NCBI RefSeq assembly: GCF_001641265.1
Contig: NW_020167557.1
Location: 1 to 64,000, forward strand
Direction: 5' to 3'
Source of the DNA: Pseudogymnoascus destructans
Taxonomy: Eukaryota; Ascomycota; Leotiomycetes; Thelebolales; Thelebolaceae
DNA: 64,000 nucleotides
In this document: positions 10,735 to 19,489 of the stretch, in pieces
How the letters are laid out: every line of letters begins with the position of its first letter
How positions within the stretch are numbered: position 1 is the stretch's first letter
Notes under the pieces: model-generated
The model's database searches: none
Told to the model about the DNA's origin: nothing
The model's input: the letters and a program-made list of their open reading frames with translations, nothing else
Program-made: the position numbers and the translations under genes

Positions 10735-11349
10735 ATGTCCCCGGGACTCTGCTGCTCCTCAGCGAGTCCTTCAACATGCAACATGCCTACTGACACTGCC
10801 CGCAAACTCCAGGAACGCAACGATCTTGTCCGTCGAATAAAGAACCACGGATACGAACTACCCGAAATGGATTCTTGCTCGAACTGCGTGAGGCGAAACA
10901 TTACTTGCGTGTCGTCTCCAAATGATTCACGGCGGTGCGCCGAGTGCGTTCGTCGCAACTTGAAAGAAAAGTGTGACTGTATGGGTCCTGAGCATCCCGA
11001 CTGGGTGAAGCTCGAACGGGAGGAGGATCGCCTGGATCGCGAAGAGGAAGAAACCCTTTCGAAGTTACTTCGTCTGCGGAAGCAGAAACGCCTCATCCGA
11101 ACCCGTGGTAAAGATATGCTCCGGCGAGGTTTGAAAACCTTCGACGAGCTTGATGCGGCAGAGGAGGCCGAACGTGTGGCTGCTGAGAAGCGTGACGCTG
11201 TTGAGGCCGAGGAACAGGCAGTTAGCGCTGCCTCCTCGTCTGTGACCGGGACCCCCGCTTCCTCCGATCCACTGGCCTACTCCCCTGCATCTTGGGATCA
11301 ATGGCTGGCGGATGGCGGCGTCGATATTCCTCCAGCAGTTCTTTGCTGA
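10735..11349 (+). CDS. Antisense Cys-rich coiled-coil protein carried by gypsy element 1
   Basis: This runs opposite to gag-pol and lies between pol and the 3' LTR, overlapping the last 128 bp of pol. The open frame is 204 residues; a better start may be ATG 10783 (MPTDTARKLQERNDLVRRI), which drops an unstructured leader. Cysteines are spaced C-X2-C-X6-C-X9-C-X2-C-X8-C-X-C, beginning CSNC. That fits the fungal Zn(II)2Cys6 cluster pattern. A highly charged predicted coiled coil follows (EREEDRLDREEEETLSKLL). The C-terminus is Ala/Ser-rich. From general knowledge, similar extra genes occur in other fungal LTR elements. A DNA- or RNA-binding accessory role is inferred, not shown. Confidence 0.7.
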   Translation: MSPGLCCSSASPSTCNMPTDTARKLQERNDLVRRIKNHGYELPEMDSCSNCVRRNITCVSSPNDSRRCAECVRRNLKEKCDCMGPEHPDWVKLEREEDRLDREEEETLSKLLRLRKQKRLIRTRGKDMLRRGLKTFDELDAAEEAERVAAEKRDAVEAEEQAVSAASSSVTGTPASSDPLAYSPASWDQWLADGGVDIPPAVLC

Positions 11350-14300
11350 TGTTCCTTGTTGGTTCCCACGAATTATCCGTAGGTTCGTAATTTTCCCATT
11401 TTATCAAAAACTCTTCTCGACGTCCTACTAACCTTCTGTCTAGGATCGCTTCGACCTCATATTCGATTATCTCATTCTCGGGTTGGAGTTCGGTGTCGGT
11501 CGCAATTGGGGTATTTCCTCTTGCTGGTTCCAGTAGTGAGACATGAAATACCGGGTGTAGTCTAGACTTCCTGGGTAGCTGCAGTCTGTAATTAACTGAG
11601 CTGACTTTGTTCAATATTTTGAATGGTCCCAATTTCTTGAAGTCCAACTTTGTGCTTGGTCGTTTCGTTTTGATATGTTTCCGGAGTAGGTATACTTTAT
11701 CCCCCTCCTTGAAGGCAGGTTCCATACTGCGCTTCTTGTTTGCGTATGCGGCGGATCGTTCATTTAAGAATTGGATGTCCGTCGCAAGTTGTTCGTGGAA
11801 CGATTTCAGTTGTTCCACCACGATCAGGGCTTGTTCAGCTCGTGATTCATCCGGTCTTGGTTGCCTATATGCTTCTGGCTGGTAGCCATAATTGGCAAAG
11901 AATGGTGAGACTTTCGTTGCTTCTGTCATCGCGCTGTTATATGCAAACTGTGCGATGGGTAAGATCTGAACCCAGTTATCCTGTTGATGATTGACATAGC
12001 TTCGCAGGTACTGTTCAAGGGTCTGATTTAATCTTTCTGTTTGGCCGTCTGTCTGGGGATGAAAAGCTGTTGATAGCTTATGATTTGTTCCCAGTAGCGC
12101 CATCAATGATTTCCAGAATTTCGAAGTAAAGAGCTTGTCTCTATCTGAGATGATTTCTTCTGGCATCCCATGATCGGCTAATATGACTCGAATGAAGGTA
12201 TATGCGAGCGCCTCGGCGTCGCTAGCTTCTAGATATGGTATAAACTTCCCATATTTCGTGAGTCTTTCCGTGATGACGAGGATAGAGTCGTATTCTATTC
12301 CTGTTAACGGGTCCTTGGAGGGTGGAAGCTTGACGATGAAGTCCAAAGCTATTGATTTCCACGCTCCTTTTGGTACTGGTGTCGACTTGAGTTGTCCGTA
12401 TGGCAGATGCCTATTGGATTTTGACTTGCTGCAAATGTCGCACTCTCTTACCACTGTCTCTACCTGCTTCCTCATACCTGGGAAGTAGTAGTGTCGAGTG
12501 ATTCGTTCGAAGGTTCGTGTTACTCCCTGATGACCGTGTGCTGGTAACGAGTGTTGTTCTTGCACCAGCGGGCGTCTCATTTGACTTGGGACATACACTA
12601 ACCCTTTGTATCGAATCAATCCTTGTTCGTCGATGGTGAAGTCGCCTTCGACTTTGGACAAGACTCGCTTGGCGCATTCGTCTGTTGCGTAAGCTTTCTT
12701 GAGTCTTTCCTCGAGTTCTGTATCTTCGATGACTGAGATCGTCGCTAGTAACTCGTTGTACTGTATTCCTGCATCTGTTTTCTTCAGAATTGCTCTAGGT
12801 CTTTCTTCCTTTGGGCCGGCGTAGTCGGTCCGTCTGCTGAGAGCATCTGCTTTTGCATTCTCGGAGCCCTTGCGATAGGTTATCGTGAAGTTGTAGGCTG
12901 CGAGGGTTTCTGCCCAGCGGACTTGTCTGCGGTTTAAAACCTTGGTCGTGGTGAAGTATATGAGGTTCTTGTGATCCGTCCATACCTGCACAGGGTAGGT
13001 GGATCCCTCAAGATATACTCGCCACTGCTCAAAGGCAACGACAATAGCCAGTAGCTCCTTGTCGTGGATGTCGTAATTAAGTTCCGCGGGTGACAGTTTC
13101 CTAGAGTAGTACGCGATTGGTTTGAACTTACCGTTCTCGTCTGGTTGATTCAGACATGCTCCAATTGCGAAGTCAGAAGAGTCCGTTTCGAGGATGATCT
13201 TCTTTGCAGGGTCAAATGTAGCAAGGATAGGTGCTTCCGTGAACTTCGTCTTAAGTTCCTGGAAAGCAGCCTCTGCCTTGTCCGTCCATTTGAATTCGAG
13301 ATCCTTTCTGGTAAGCTCCGTGAGTGGTTGAGCTACCTTGGAATATCCCGAGATGAATCTTCGGTAGAAGTTGGCGAAGCCTAGGAAGGCTTGCACTTCC
13401 TTGACCGTGGTCGGTGTTGGCCATTCCAACACTGCCGTTACTTTTGCTTGGTCCATCTTGATGCCGTGCGTTCCAATAATGTAACCCAAGAATTCGACTT
13501 GGTTTTTATGGAACTCGCACTTCTCTGGTTTGAGGAGTAAGCTGTACTCCTTTAGTTTCTTCAGGACGAGTTTGACATGCTTGACATGCTCCTCCTTGGT
13601 TGCTGAATACACCAGGACGTCGTCTAGGTAGACAATGGTAAAGATGTCTAAGTATTCGTGCAAAGCATCATTCATCAGTCGTTGCATAGATGCGGGTGCG
13701 TTTGTTAGCCCAAAGGGCATGACTTGATACTCGAATAGGCCATAGCGGGTGCGGAATGCTGTTTTCCACTCTTCCCCAGCCTTGATTCGGATCAGGTTGT
13801 ATGCTCCTCGCAGATCTAGCTTACTGAAGATCTTTGCTCCTTAAAATCTATCGTGTAGTTCGTTGATTAACGGCAGGGCATACCTGTCCTTGATTGTGAT
13901 GTTGTTCAACGCTCGATAGTCCACACATAACCGTAGGGAGCCGTCTTTCTTTGGTACGAAAAGCACCGGACTTCCTGCTGGTGATGTGGATGGTCTGATG
14001 AATCCTTTCGCTAGGTTATCATCGATGTACTCCTTAAGTACCTTCAGCTCCTTTTCCGATAGCTGATATATTGGTCCGAACGGTGGACTCTTGTCTTTCT
14101 CCAAAGGTATCTCGTGATCCCATGGTTGGTGCTTAGGAAGCGCCTCGTTCTTAGGGCCTTCCTGGAATAATCGCTCGTATTCCTTGTACTCCACCGGTAT
14201 ACTCGTCGGTGAGGATGCCTGGGCTAGGTCATCGAGCTCGGAGGTTGCACATAACTCCTTCCGGCCCTGGGAGGGTTTCTCCCGTTGTCGCGTGTCCGTC

Positions 14301-14755
14301 CGTTGTTCACACGCGCACTGGCTCATCACAACTTTCTCGTTCCACCAGTCGATCTGGGGGTTGTGTTTCTTGAGCCATGGCACACCAAGGATGCACGCAT
14401 GGTTGTCCATGTGCACGATGTCAAACTGAATCGTTTCCTTGTGCCCGTGTAGCATGACCATTTCCAATGGGACCGTTTCGTGGGTCACCATTCCTTCATT
14501 AGTCGAGATGGGCTCTCCATCTACGACCATTAACGGGTATGGTTCGGTTTTCAATTGCGTCTTGAAACCTTGCGTGTCTGCTACTTTCTTTGTCATAAAG
14601 TTGCCCGTCGCTCCTGAGTCAATCATTGCTCGGAGGTGTCGCTGTTGTATCTTAGCAACCACATATAGTTGCATGCTGCCCGTCGTGGCGCATAGCTGGT
14701 CTGTACTAGGCCTCTTCGTGTCGCTCGCCGGTGGCCTACCGTCGAGGACTCCTAG
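11222..14755 (-). CDS. pol: Gypsy-1 pol polyprotein (PR-RT-RNaseH-IN-chromodomain), one stop
   Basis: Pol is reached by -1 frameshifting from gag at 14755. Domains in order: aspartic protease (AMIDSGATGNF), reverse transcriptase (CVDYRALN; YLDD in FTIVYLDDVLVYS), RNase H (ETDSSDFAIGACL), integrase with an HHCC zinc region (HGHQGVTRTFERI...CDICSK), catalytic ALDFIVKLPP, IISDRDKLF and TERLNQTLEQYL segments, and a C-terminal chromodomain (YEVEAILDRRLVGRREEFLI). A TAA at 13841-13843 interrupts the frame in the RT between DRF and GAKIFSKLDL. Relatives have Gln there, so one C-to-T change would explain it. Otherwise the frame is open to 11222. The chromodomain is thought to direct integration to heterochromatin. 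Confidence 0.93.
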
Positions 14756-14762
14756 TTTTTTG
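14707..14762 (-). promoter_or_regulatory. -1 programmed frameshift site between gag and pol
   Basis: On the minus strand the gag frame ends TCA AAA AAC TAG. This contains the slippery heptamer A AAA AAC (14755-14761) directly before the stop (14752-14754). Shifting back one base gives CTA GGA GTC..., a frame open straight into the protease. A possible hairpin lies 13 nt downstream, pairing TAGGCC with GGCCTA (14707-14712 and 14733-14738). The heptamer is the classic type used by retroviruses. Confidence 0.85.
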
Positions 14763-16716
14763 ACTCGTCCGAGGAAGGATAGTATTCATCCGCTTCCAAT
14801 GGTGGTCCTTGGGGAGATCGTTTCCCTCGCTCTTCTGCTTCGTCTAGCAGATGTGGGTATTTCTCGTATACCTGTTCGCTTTTGATAGGCAAGTCCCCTT
14901 CAGACTGGCTTCGCCTGAGGGCGTGAACTTGCTCTGCGTCTCTGAAGTGTATCCTGGGCGAGGATCGGGGAAACAACTGATTCTGGTGTTTCTTTTCCCA
15001 GTGGAGCTTGCAGTCATCTTCGCTGCAATACTCCCAGTAGACATACGCGTGCCAGGGATGATCAGTCTCTGTTGCGTCTGTCGTTGATAGTTCCCGCTGT
15101 CCTCTCACCCATGCACTATCTTCCCTCGGAGGCGTGGAGAACGTGTCTAGTTGCTCCATGGCTCTCCTTTCGATGCGTGGAGTGGGTCTCGCATTTTCCC
15201 GTCGGAGCATATCTCTGGCTTTCTCGTCGTACTTCTTCAGGGCTCTCCTGCGGTCCTGGTAGTAAAGTTCGACGCTTTTCATATACTTCAGTTTAGCCAT
15301 ATGCTCGACATCCTTCTCCAGTTCTTCCGCTTCTTGGGCTTCCAACTTAGCTACGTCTTGGGACGTGCCAAGCAGCCTGCGGGTATTCGTTAGTTGGTCG
15401 TAGTATCTCCAGAGGTCATCCTTGCAGTCGTCCACCTTGCATTTTAACGGAAGTCCCTGTAACAGGTTCCCGTAGAGGTCTTTAAGCATGGGGATTTTCC
15501 TCTGGCCATTGGGCTTGTCTCGTTCGGCCCTAATCTTCGCGTGGGCGTGTTTTGCCATGCGTCTTACTACGTTCTTGCACCGTGGACTCATTGGTTCCGT
15601 AGGTGCGAGTTCATCGAAGGTCTCCTGTTCCGAGACGGTGAACGATTCCGCCTCCGACCCTTCGTCTGAGCTCTCGTCTTCTGGGGTGCTTTCGCCATTA
15701 GTTCCCCAGTCCTGTTTGTTCACAAATGTGGCGTTCAACTGCATCCCCGAGGCGTTGTAACCTCCCCGGCCTTGCCAGGTAGCATTGAGTTGTTTGCCGA
15801 CTTTGCGTCCGCCGTTCCCTTTCTTTGGCTGTCTGCAGTCTCGGGCCATGTGGCCTGGCTTGTCGCAGTTAAAACAGAGTCGTTCCTTGAATTGTCTGTC
15901 TTTCTTAGGGTCACGGGGTCGTCCAGGTTTGAACGTGGCATCGAGTTCCATTGGGTCCGACCAACGGTTGTCTCGCGGGTGTTGATCCCGTCGTCTGCCC
16001 TCGTTTCCCCGGTAGGGGTAACTTTTCTTGGGCTTGTCATAGGTCCGACGTTCCTTCTGGAATTCGTATAGTCGATTGTCGATTCGGACCGTATGTTCGA
16101 TTAGCGCTACCATGTCCGTTGGTTGTTGTTCCAAACGGGCAAGTTCCATACGTATATGGCTCTTCAGCCCATGTCGGTAGTGGCTGATGAGTGCGCTGGC
16201 GTCCCATCCTGTCTGATTGCCGTATCTCTGGAATTCTGTGGAGTATGTGAGGGCGCTGCCAGTCTGCTTAAGTGCAAACAGATGGTCTTCTGCGGTCTTA
16301 ATCTCATCGATGTCTCCGAACATGCGTCGGATTTCCTTACAGAATCCATTCCAGCTGCCAAACATAGTCTGCGTAGTTGTCATGCTTCCATTGGTACTTT
16401 CATATTTGAAATAGTCCTTGAGGAATGGTTCGATCCATCGCAGGGCTTCCCCCCTAAGGTAGGACGCAGTCCACAGGGCATAGCTCTCCTGGGTGGGAAA
16501 CTTCTCATCATTGAAGTGCTGGTACAGTTCGACCTGTAGCAAAAACACCTCAAGTTCCTTTCGGTTGCCGGAGTAAGTGTCGGGCAACTTGACGCGTAGA
16601 GTTTCCTTGAGTTCGTTGACGGTGGGTGCATCGGGCATCTCTTCATTCTCAGGCTTAGACCTCTGAGACGAAGTTGGCGTGGTGGGGGTTTTCCCCTTCG
16701 AACTGACGACAGACAT
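14752..16716 (-). CDS. gag: Gypsy-1 Gag
   Basis: This 654-residue capsid/nucleocapsid protein has a retrotransposon gag domain (about 50-215; YALWTASYLRGEALRWIEPF) and a CCHC zinc knuckle, CFNCDKPGHMARDC. The knuckle is followed by an unusually long tail of about 350 residues. The tail holds acidic stretches, a charged helical region, and a C-X4-C-X3-H-X4-H motif in YCSEDDCKLHWEKKH that could be a further zinc finger. The ATG at 16716 follows the 5' LTR by 46 bp. The frame ends at the TAG preceded by the slippery heptamer. Confidence 0.93.
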   Translation of the reverse strand: MSVVSSKGKTPTTPTSSQRSKPENEEMPDAPTVNELKETLRVKLPDTYSGNRKELEVFLLQVELYQHFNDEKFPTQESYALWTASYLRGEALRWIEPFLKDYFKYESTNGSMTTTQTMFGSWNGFCKEIRRMFGDIDEIKTAEDHLFALKQTGSALTYSTEFQRYGNQTGWDASALISHYRHGLKSHIRMELARLEQQPTDMVALIEHTVRIDNRLYEFQKERRTYDKPKKSYPYRGNEGRRRDQHPRDNRWSDPMELDATFKPGRPRDPKKDRQFKERLCFNCDKPGHMARDCRQPKKGNGGRKVGKQLNATWQGRGGYNASGMQLNATFVNKQDWGTNGESTPEDESSDEGSEAESFTVSEQETFDELAPTEPMSPRCKNVVRRMAKHAHAKIRAERDKPNGQRKIPMLKDLYGNLLQGLPLKCKVDDCKDDLWRYYDQLTNTRRLLGTSQDVAKLEAQEAEELEKDVEHMAKLKYMKSVELYYQDRRRALKKYDEKARDMLRRENARPTPRIERRAMEQLDTFSTPPREDSAWVRGQRELSTTDATETDHPWHAYVYWEYCSEDDCKLHWEKKHQNQLFPRSSPRIHFRDAEQVHALRRSQSEGDLPIKSEQVYEKYPHLLDEAEERGKRSPQGPPLEADEYYPSSDESKN

Positions 16717-16762
16717 GTTGCTTTGTGTGTAAGCCGGTACCTCGTAGAAGTGGTGCTCAAAG

Positions 16763-17237
16763 TGTAACGCTGACTTCTAAACGATAGAAGACACAGAGGT
16801 TCTCTTGCGTAAAGGTTTACTTATCAGAGGAGGCAGGGGATCAGACACAAAGGCTTCAAGTAACACGTTACTAGTATATAACAAATACTGTATTGAGTTG
16901 AGCACGAAGCTCCTATCTAAGGAAATACTATCTACTTATATAGTGGCGTCGTGCCTAGTGGACTCTTGGGAACTCACTCGAGTCCTCGGAGTCCTGGACT
17001 CTTAGGACTCTTCTCATCATCCTGCGAGTCCATCACGTGCCTAGTGGACTCCTGGGAACTCACTCGAGTCCTCGGAGTCCTGGACTCTTAGGACTCTTCT
17101 CATCATCCTGCGAGTCCGTCACGTGATACTTTCGGAACTACTATTCCCCGCTGCCCCTCCAGGTACCAGGGCCGGTCTCATGCGACCTCCCTCCTTCCTG
17201 TCCTGTAGTTGGCCAGCCTTCTTGTTCCGTCGTAACA
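16763..17237 (-). repeat. 5' LTR of gypsy element 1
   Basis: This 475-bp copy appears identical to the 3' LTR at 10212-10686, including its two 86-bp internal repeats. The sequence immediately internal to it (CTTTGAGCACCACTT on the minus strand) does not begin with TGG, so the primer-binding site is not a standard tRNA-CCA match. Confidence 0.93.
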
Positions 17238-17242
17238 CACCC

Positions 17243-18378
17243 GTGGTTTGGATTCCGCAACTGCTCTCGAGTTCGTCAAGACTCTGAGACTGTCGACGAA
17301 CATCAGTGGCGCCACTGCCATTGTTGCCATCTACCAGGCGTCCCAGTCCATCTACGATGTCTTCGACAAGGTCGCTGTGCTCTACGAGGGTCGCCAGATC
17401 TACTTCGGACACAAGTACAAGGCCAAGGAGTTCTTCGTGAACCTTGGTTTCGACTGCCCCGAGCGCCAGACCACCGCCAATTTCCTCACCTCCCTCACCA
17501 GCCCGCTCGAGCGCATTGTCCGCCCTGGCTTCGAGCACAGCACCCCCAAGACCCCCGACGAGTTCGCCGGGGCCTGGCACAGGAGCGCAGACCGCGCTGA
17601 GCTGCTCCGCGAGATCGAGGAGTTCGAAGCCGAGTACCCCATCGGTGGCGCCCACCTCGAGAAGTTCAAGAAGGGCCGTCGCGCCCAGCAGGCACGTGGT
17701 CAGCGCATCAAGTCGCCTTACACCATCTCGGTTCCCATGCAGATCTAGCTTTGCGTTACGCGTGGCTTCCAGCGCTTGAGGGGTGACATGTCTCTCCTGT
17801 TCGCAGGTATCTTCGGTAACACGGTTATGGCTCTGGTCATTGCTTCGGTCTTCTTCAACCTCCAGAATAACACAGAGACGCTCTTCAGCAAGGGCGCTCT
17901 CCTCTTCTTTGCTATCTTGATCAACGCCTTCAGTTCTGCTCTCGAAATTCTTACTCTCTTCGCACAGCGTCCAATTGTCGAGAAGCACACGAAATATGCC
18001 TTTTATCATCCGTTCGCTGAAGCCATCGCGTCTATGATTTGCGATATGCCTAATAAGATTGGCTCGTCCATCTTCTTCAATATCACGCTCTACTTCATAA
18101 CGAACCTGAAGCGCACCCCAGGTGCCTTCTTCACTTTCATCCTCTTCGGTTTCTCCTGTGTCATGGCCATGTCTATGTTCTTCCGTTCCATCGGATCCAT
18201 GGCTCGCAGTCTACCTGAGGCTCTTGGTCCTGCCGCTGTCATCATTTTGGCTCTTATTATCTACACCGGTTTCACCATTCCCACCGTTGACATGCACCCG
18301 TGGTTCCGCTGGATCAACTACATCGATCCCGTCGCCTACGCGTTCGAGTCGCTCATGGTGAACGAGTTCTCCGGCCGC
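17243..18378 (+). pseudogene. PDR-type ABC transporter fragment
   Basis: This starts with RGLDSATALEF, the sequence after Walker B of the first nucleotide-binding domain. It continues through the linker (FLTSLTSPLERIVRPGF) and the first transmembrane domain with about five to six helices (GIFGNTVMALVIASVFF; SIFFNITLYFITNL; FTFILFGFSCVMAMSMFF; AAVIILALIIYTGF). It then stops abruptly after ESLMVNEFSGR. Full-length family members have a second nucleotide-binding and membrane half, and the N-terminal half is also missing. A TAG at 17746-17748 interrupts QI-LCVTRGF. The sequence is GC-rich with little other decay, unlike the AT-rich flank to its right. It is a truncated gene relic of a multidrug-efflux type transporter. 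Confidence 0.85.
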
Positions 18379-18943
18379 GGGGTACGAACCGCGTGCACGG
18401 AATCTTTAGAGGTGGTAACGATAGCTCCTCCATTTAAGAATAGCTCTTATGATCTAATGGCAAATCTAACAACTCTAAGTCACTCATTTTTACCACAATT
18501 GTCACATTTATGACAGTATTTGAAGAGTATTATGGATTTACGCATTGGCATTTGTGCGGCCTTGGCAATTCTTGGCAATTCTTAGCAATATCCTTAAGAT
18601 CTAGATATATCCCTAGATCCTAAGGATAGGTCATAGGCCTTAAGGATAGGATATATCTAGATCAGTATCTAGATCAGCTTAGGTCATGTACGATCCGCGC
18701 CTAACACTAAGGAGGGAGTTAAAGGCTCTATATATACCTAGATTATAAATTCTAGACTATTCTATATAGATATATTTATAAGCATTTATAAGCATCTCAA
18801 ATTCTCTAGAAGTTTGTAGAATTCTCTAGAAACATTTCATTTTTCTTATCTTATCTTATCTTATTGTTTATCTAGAACCATACCTAAATAGGTAATACTA
18901 AGCCTAATAAGATATAGATTATAATCATGATTATAATCATGAC
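18379..18943. other. AT-rich relic sequence with inverted repeats
   Basis: No coding frame is seen. It holds near-palindromic motifs built on AGATCTAGATATATCC and GGATATATCTAGATCA (about 18590-18680), repeats of TCTAGAA and four tandem copies of CTTAT (about 18845-18866). It looks like decayed transposon sequence, but no family could be assigned. Confidence 0.5.
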
Positions 18944-18945
18944 TA

Positions 18946-19374
18946 ATGTATTTCACAAGCGAATGGATCACACAAGCAAGAGGATCACTAAACTTCCTAC
19001 CTAAAATCGAGAAATTTACAAGATAATAACTCAACAACAACTTCATAATATCTCCATATTAAAAATGTATTTCCAGCCTTTACTATTCAGTTAAATTCCT
19101 ACCTAATCATTTAGGAATAATCTATTTAGTAGTTCTTAAGATATTAAGTTTAAGCACTGAAATTTAGACTAGGTCTTTATATTTTAATATCTACTAGTCT
19201 AATTGCTTTAAAGCTTAGTATAAAGGAGTCTACATGTATATATAAGGCTACACACACATTTTCAGAATATATTATGAAGTTGTTGTTAAGTTATTATCTT
19301 GTAAATTTCTCAATTTTAGGTGGGAAGTTTAGTGATCGCTTCGCCTGGGTGATCGCTTCGCCTGTGAAATACGT
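18946..19374. mobile_element. MITE with long inverted repeats (pogo/Tc1 type)
   Basis: The 429-bp element has inverted arms of about 108 bp, flanked by TA duplications (18944-18945 and 19375-19376). The right arm read outward begins ACGTATTTCACAGGCGAAGC and contains two copies of GGCGAAGCGATCAC. The left arm has the same layout with several transitions. There is no coding capacity. The TA target and the doubled subterminal motif match the pogo elements here, so it was probably moved by a related transposase. Confidence 0.85.
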
Positions 19375-19489
19375 TAAAATATAACGTGCATGTATAATGA
19401 AAGTGCCAAACAAGCGAAAGTGCCAAAATATCGCGACTACCCCATAAGAATTGCGATAAATCCACCACAACAATATAAATTAATTAAAA

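Larger units (their letters stand above)
10212..17237 (-). mobile_element. Complete Ty3/gypsy chromovirus, element 1
   Basis: The 7026-bp element has two 475-bp LTRs (10212-10686 and 16763-17237) that look identical by eye. It is bounded by the 5-bp duplication CACCC (10207-10211 and 17238-17242). The coding strand is minus: gag, then pol (protease, reverse transcriptase, RNase H, integrase, chromodomain). A purine-rich tract (AGGGGAAGGGAGCGAG) abuts the 3' LTR at 10687-10702. An extra antisense gene lies between pol and the 3' LTR. The identical LTRs indicate a young insertion. It splits an ABC transporter fragment. Pol has one in-frame stop. Confidence 0.95.

Noticed and set aside
16740..16762. 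Canonical tRNA primer-binding site next to the gypsy-1 5' LTR
   Set aside because: The sequence does not begin with TGG; the same is true for gypsy 2. The primer remains unknown.
10254..17005. Identical 66-codon frames in both gypsy-1 LTRs (10254-10454 and 16805-17005)
   Set aside because: Only reflects LTR identity; no protein features.
17119..18009. 296-codon minus-strand frame
   Set aside because: Antisense shadow of the ABC transporter fragment.
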